Source: Gammaproteobacteria bacterium (GTDB lineage: Bacteria; Gemmatimonadota; Gemmatimonadetes; Longimicrobiales; Gaopeijiaceae). Taken from it: a stretch of DNA of 7,859 nt. Where the stretch lies: the NCBI GenBank assembly GCA_024638345.1, contig JAHEKL010000120.1, forward strand, positions 1 to 7,859, written 5' to 3'. Below, piece by piece: positions 6,200-7,859 of the stretch (the stretch's first letter is position 1; each line of letters starts with the position of its first letter). The notes below the pieces were generated by a model. That model was given only the letters and a program-made list of their open reading frames with translations, was not told the DNA's origin and searched no databases. Made by a program: the position numbers and the translations under genes.

Positions 6200-7164
6200 G
6201 CCGACGGATCCTGCTCACGGGGGCTGCGGGGTTCCTGGGTTCACACTTGGCGCATCGTCTGCTGGCCGATGGGAACGAAGTACTCGGGGTGGACAACTTC
6301 GTGACCGGATCTCGGGAGAACGCGGCCTGGCTACAGTCGGAGCCGGGGTTTTCCTTTCGAGAGCACGACGTTTCCCAGCCACTGTTCGTGGAAGGACCGA
6401 TTCAAGCGGTCTTGCACTTCGCGTCGGCGGCGAGCCCAGTCGACTACCTGGAGCTCCCGATCCAGACCTTGAAAGTCGGGAGCCTCGGGACCCACAACAT
6501 GCTTGGAGTCGCGCGGGTGAAGGGAGCGAGGTTCCTGCTCGCCTCCACTTCCGAGGTATACGGCGATCCCGATGTCCACCCCCAGGTCGAGGAATACTGG
6601 GGGAACGTCAATCCCGTCGGGCCGCGGGGGGTATACGACGAGGCGAAGCGGTTCGCCGAAGCCCTCTCGATGGCTTATCACCGCGTCCACGAGATCCCGG
6701 TGCGCATCGCCCGGATCTTCAACACCTACGGACCCAGGATGCGACCCGGAGACGGACGTGTGGTCTCCAACTTCCTGGTTCAGGCGCTTCGTGGAGATCC
6801 GCTCACCGTCTACGGCGATGGCGAGCAGACCCGCTCCTTCTGCTACGTCGACGACCTGGTGGATGGGTTGCTGCGACTTCTGGACTCCGATCACGCCGGT
6901 CCGGTCAACCTCGGAAACCCTGTCGAGTATACGGTCCTGCAGCTGGCAGAAGCGGTACTTGAGCTGGTGGGCGCCACCTCCGAGATCCAACATCGACCGT
7001 TACCCGAGGACGATCCCAAGGTCCGTCAGCCCGACATCACCAAGGCTCGAAAGCTCCTGGGCTGGGAGCCCAAGATCGGTCTGGAGGAGGGCCTCGAGCG
7101 GACGATTCCTTACTTTCGTGAGCTCGTAGAGCGCCAGGGCGCCCGCGCCCGTCCCCTCGCCTGA
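6196..7164 (+). CDS. uxs: UDP-glucuronate decarboxylase (UDP-xylose synthase)
   Basis: 322-residue extended SDR that would convert UDP-glucuronate to UDP-xylose through an enzyme-bound 4-keto intermediate, with NAD+ recycled in the active site. Signature segments: TGAAGFLG at 8-15, Asp33, HFASAASPVDY at 74-84, TLKVGSLGTHNML at 91-103, LLASTSEVYGDP at 114-125, YWGNVNPVGPR at 134-144, catalytic Tyr147/Lys151 in YDEAK, ARIFNTYGPRM at 172-182, DGRVVSNF at 186-193 and YGDGEQTRSFCYVDDLVDG at 206-224. These closely follow known UXS proteins. It has no N-terminal membrane anchor (unlike some eukaryotic UXS) and no formyltransferase domain (unlike ArnA), so the product should be UDP-xylose rather than the 4-keto sugar of the lipid A pathway. 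The start overlaps the epimerase stop as ATGA, implying coupled translation. GGGG at 6182-6185 may be a weak ribosome site. Both enzymes would draw on UDP-glucuronate. Confidence 0.93.
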   Translation: MSRRILLTGAAGFLGSHLAHRLLADGNEVLGVDNFVTGSRENAAWLQSEPGFSFREHDVSQPLFVEGPIQAVLHFASAASPVDYLELPIQTLKVGSLGTHNMLGVARVKGARFLLASTSEVYGDPDVHPQVEEYWGNVNPVGPRGVYDEAKRFAEALSMAYHRVHEIPVRIARIFNTYGPRMRPGDGRVVSNFLVQALRGDPLTVYGDGEQTRSFCYVDDLVDGLLRLLDSDHAGPVNLGNPVEYTVLQLAEAVLELVGATSEIQHRPLPEDDPKVRQPDITKARKLLGWEPKIGLEEGLERTIPYFRELVERQGARARPLA

Positions 7165-7199
7165 CGGCCCCTGCGGTCTGCAAAGCCTCGATCGGGCCG
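7165..7199 (+). terminator. Possible weak terminator-like inverted repeat after the decarboxylase gene
   Basis: The six-base arms CGGCCC and GGGCCG flank a 23-base loop and begin immediately after the TGA at 7162-7164. The right arm is followed by the pyrimidine-rich CTCTCTTA rather than a true T-run. The position suits a transcript end, but the loop is long and the stem short, so chance occurrence in GC-rich DNA is quite possible. Confidence 0.2.
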
Positions 7200-7234
7200 C
7201 TCTCTTACCATGCAGAGTCGGATCCATACCGCAT

Positions 7235-7253
7235 CGAAGGTGTTTCATCTTCG
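7235..7253. repeat. Short hairpin of unknown role
   Basis: CGAAGGTG pairs with CATCTTCG around a TTT loop: eight base pairs, of which one is a G-U pair on the + strand. It lies about 80 bases before the likely TPR gene start and 70 bases after the decarboxylase stop. There is no adjacent T-run on either strand, so it is not a standard intrinsic terminator. It could shape the leader RNA or be a protein-binding inverted repeat, or be chance. Confidence 0.25.
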
Positions 7254-7332
7254 CGTGATCGTCTACGCGGGTTTCGCTCTCTGAAACGGCGGCTGGCCCG
7301 TGGCTCGTTCTACATCCTCGAGACCTGAGCTC

Positions 7333-7859
7333 ATGGACAAGAACCCGGCGAGTACCCGGCCCGTGGGATCTCCGTCACTCGGCGGAGGTCGGCCCACGAA
7401 CGTGAAGCAGCTGATCCTCCGGGCCGAAGCGGCATGCGACCGGGACGACTACGCGGCCGCTCTGCTGGACTTGCGGGGCATTCTGGCGCAGCATCCCGAC
7501 TTCGCGGACGTGCGTAATCGGGCGGGCTTTTGTCGCGCCATGCTCGGGGATCGTGAGGGGGCTCTGGAGGAGTTCGGCCACGCCCTGCGCGTCAACCCCG
7601 GCTACGCCGAGGCACACTTGAACCGGGGTCTCGTGCTCAACGATCTCACCCGATTCGACGAAGCGAGAGAAGCCTTCGAGCGTGCCGGTGCGCTCGACCG
7701 TCGAGCAGAAGATCCATTCCCGGCGGAGTTGGGCAATCGGATTGCGCTGGCGCACGCTGAGCTGGGAGACCTCTACATGACGGGTGGCCAGCCCGCCGCT
7801 GCGGCGGCGGAGTACGGAAAGGCTCTGGAAGTCCGACCCGACTTCGTGGACGTTCGTAG
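7333..7859 (+). CDS. Tetratricopeptide-repeat protein, N-terminal part (3' partial)
   Basis: 175 complete codons are visible and the frame is still open at the window edge; the final TAG of the window is out of frame. After a low-complexity, Gly/Pro-rich leader of about 23 residues there are roughly four TPR units: about 26-58, 59-92, 93-126 and 139-173. Each ends in a typical ALxxxP-like turn, for example AQHPDFAD (53-60), LRVNPGYAE (85-93) and LEVRPDFVD (165-173). No signal peptide or membrane helix is visible, suggesting a cytoplasmic scaffold or a TPR domain ahead of something else. TPRs mediate protein contacts and give no enzymatic clue. The start is uncertain: ATG at 7333, or GTG at 7300, since the frame is open from 7285. 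Ribosome sites are weak at both. Candidates beyond the edge include a plain TPR protein or a TPR-linked sulfotransferase or glycosyltransferase; none can be shown here. Confidence 0.85.
   Translation, partial: MDKNPASTRPVGSPSLGGGRPTNVKQLILRAEAACDRDDYAAALLDLRGILAQHPDFADVRNRAGFCRAMLGDREGALEEFGHALRVNPGYAEAHLNRGLVLNDLTRFDEAREAFERAGALDRRAEDPFPAELGNRIALAHAELGDLYMTGGQPAAAAAEYGKALEVRPDFVDVR

Larger units (their letters stand above)
7165..7332 (+). other. 168-base intergenic region before the TPR gene
   Basis: This is the largest non-coding gap in the window. It contains an inverted repeat CGGCCC/GGGCCG (7165-7170 and 7194-7199) just after the decarboxylase stop, and an 8-base-pair hairpin at 7235-7253. 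Neither is followed by a T-run. I see no convincing sigma-70 promoter. A 24-codon open frame (7210-7284) is present but unsupported. The region plausibly separates two transcription units, since every other gap here is 67 bases or less, and any promoter for the TPR gene would be expected here. Confidence 0.45.

Noticed and set aside
7210..7284. 24-codon open frame in the intergenic gap (MQSRIHTASKVFHL...)
   Set aside because: No ribosome site, no recognisable similarity, and short enough to be chance.
7857..7859. TAG at the very end of the window as the stop of the TPR gene
   Set aside because: The TPR frame reads GTT CGT then AG, so the TAG is out of frame and the gene continues.
1..7859. 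A novel defence, mobile or CRISPR-like system
   Set aside because: No repeats, integrase, transposase, nuclease or unknown multi-gene cassette is visible; every gene belongs to a known metabolic or TPR family.

Overview
This window is a compact, GC-rich stretch of bacterial DNA with every supported gene on the + strand. The proteins belong to widespread families, so taxonomy cannot be fixed by eye. The CysD/CysNC type (fused ATP sulfurylase GTPase and APS kinase), the GC bias and the weak Shine-Dalgarno sites would fit a Gemmatimonadota-, Acidobacteriota- or deltaproteobacteria-like organism, but this is a weak guess.

Layout: (1) Positions 1-3804 hold a sulfate uptake and activation block: the C-terminal end of an SLC13-type permease, cysQ (PAP phosphatase), cysD (ATP sulfurylase small subunit) and cysNC (ATP sulfurylase GTPase subunit fused to APS kinase). 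These genes overlap or nearly abut and look like one transcription unit. (2) After a 67-base gap, 3872-7164 hold a nucleotide-sugar block: UDP-glucose 6-dehydrogenase, a UDP-glucuronate 4-epimerase-like protein and UDP-glucuronate decarboxylase (UDP-xylose synthase), separated by 9 bases and then a 4-base overlap. (3) After a 168-base gap, a tetratricopeptide-repeat (TPR) protein starts and runs off the 3' edge.

How they fit together: the first block would import sulfate, activate it to APS, phosphorylate APS to PAPS, and hydrolyse PAP, the by-product of PAPS use. The second block would oxidise UDP-glucose to UDP-glucuronate and branch it to UDP-galacturonate and UDP-xylose. No APS/PAPS reductase, sulfite reductase, glycosyltransferase or sulfotransferase lies inside the window. 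The most economical reading is a precursor-supply locus for a uronic-acid- and/or xylose-containing surface polysaccharide that may be sulfated. That link is inferred from neighbourhood only; the sulfate block could equally serve cysteine synthesis. I see no mobile element, tRNA, rRNA, CRISPR array or clearly novel gene family. The details most worth a second look are the divergent APS-kinase lid in CysNC and the identity of the truncated TPR protein.
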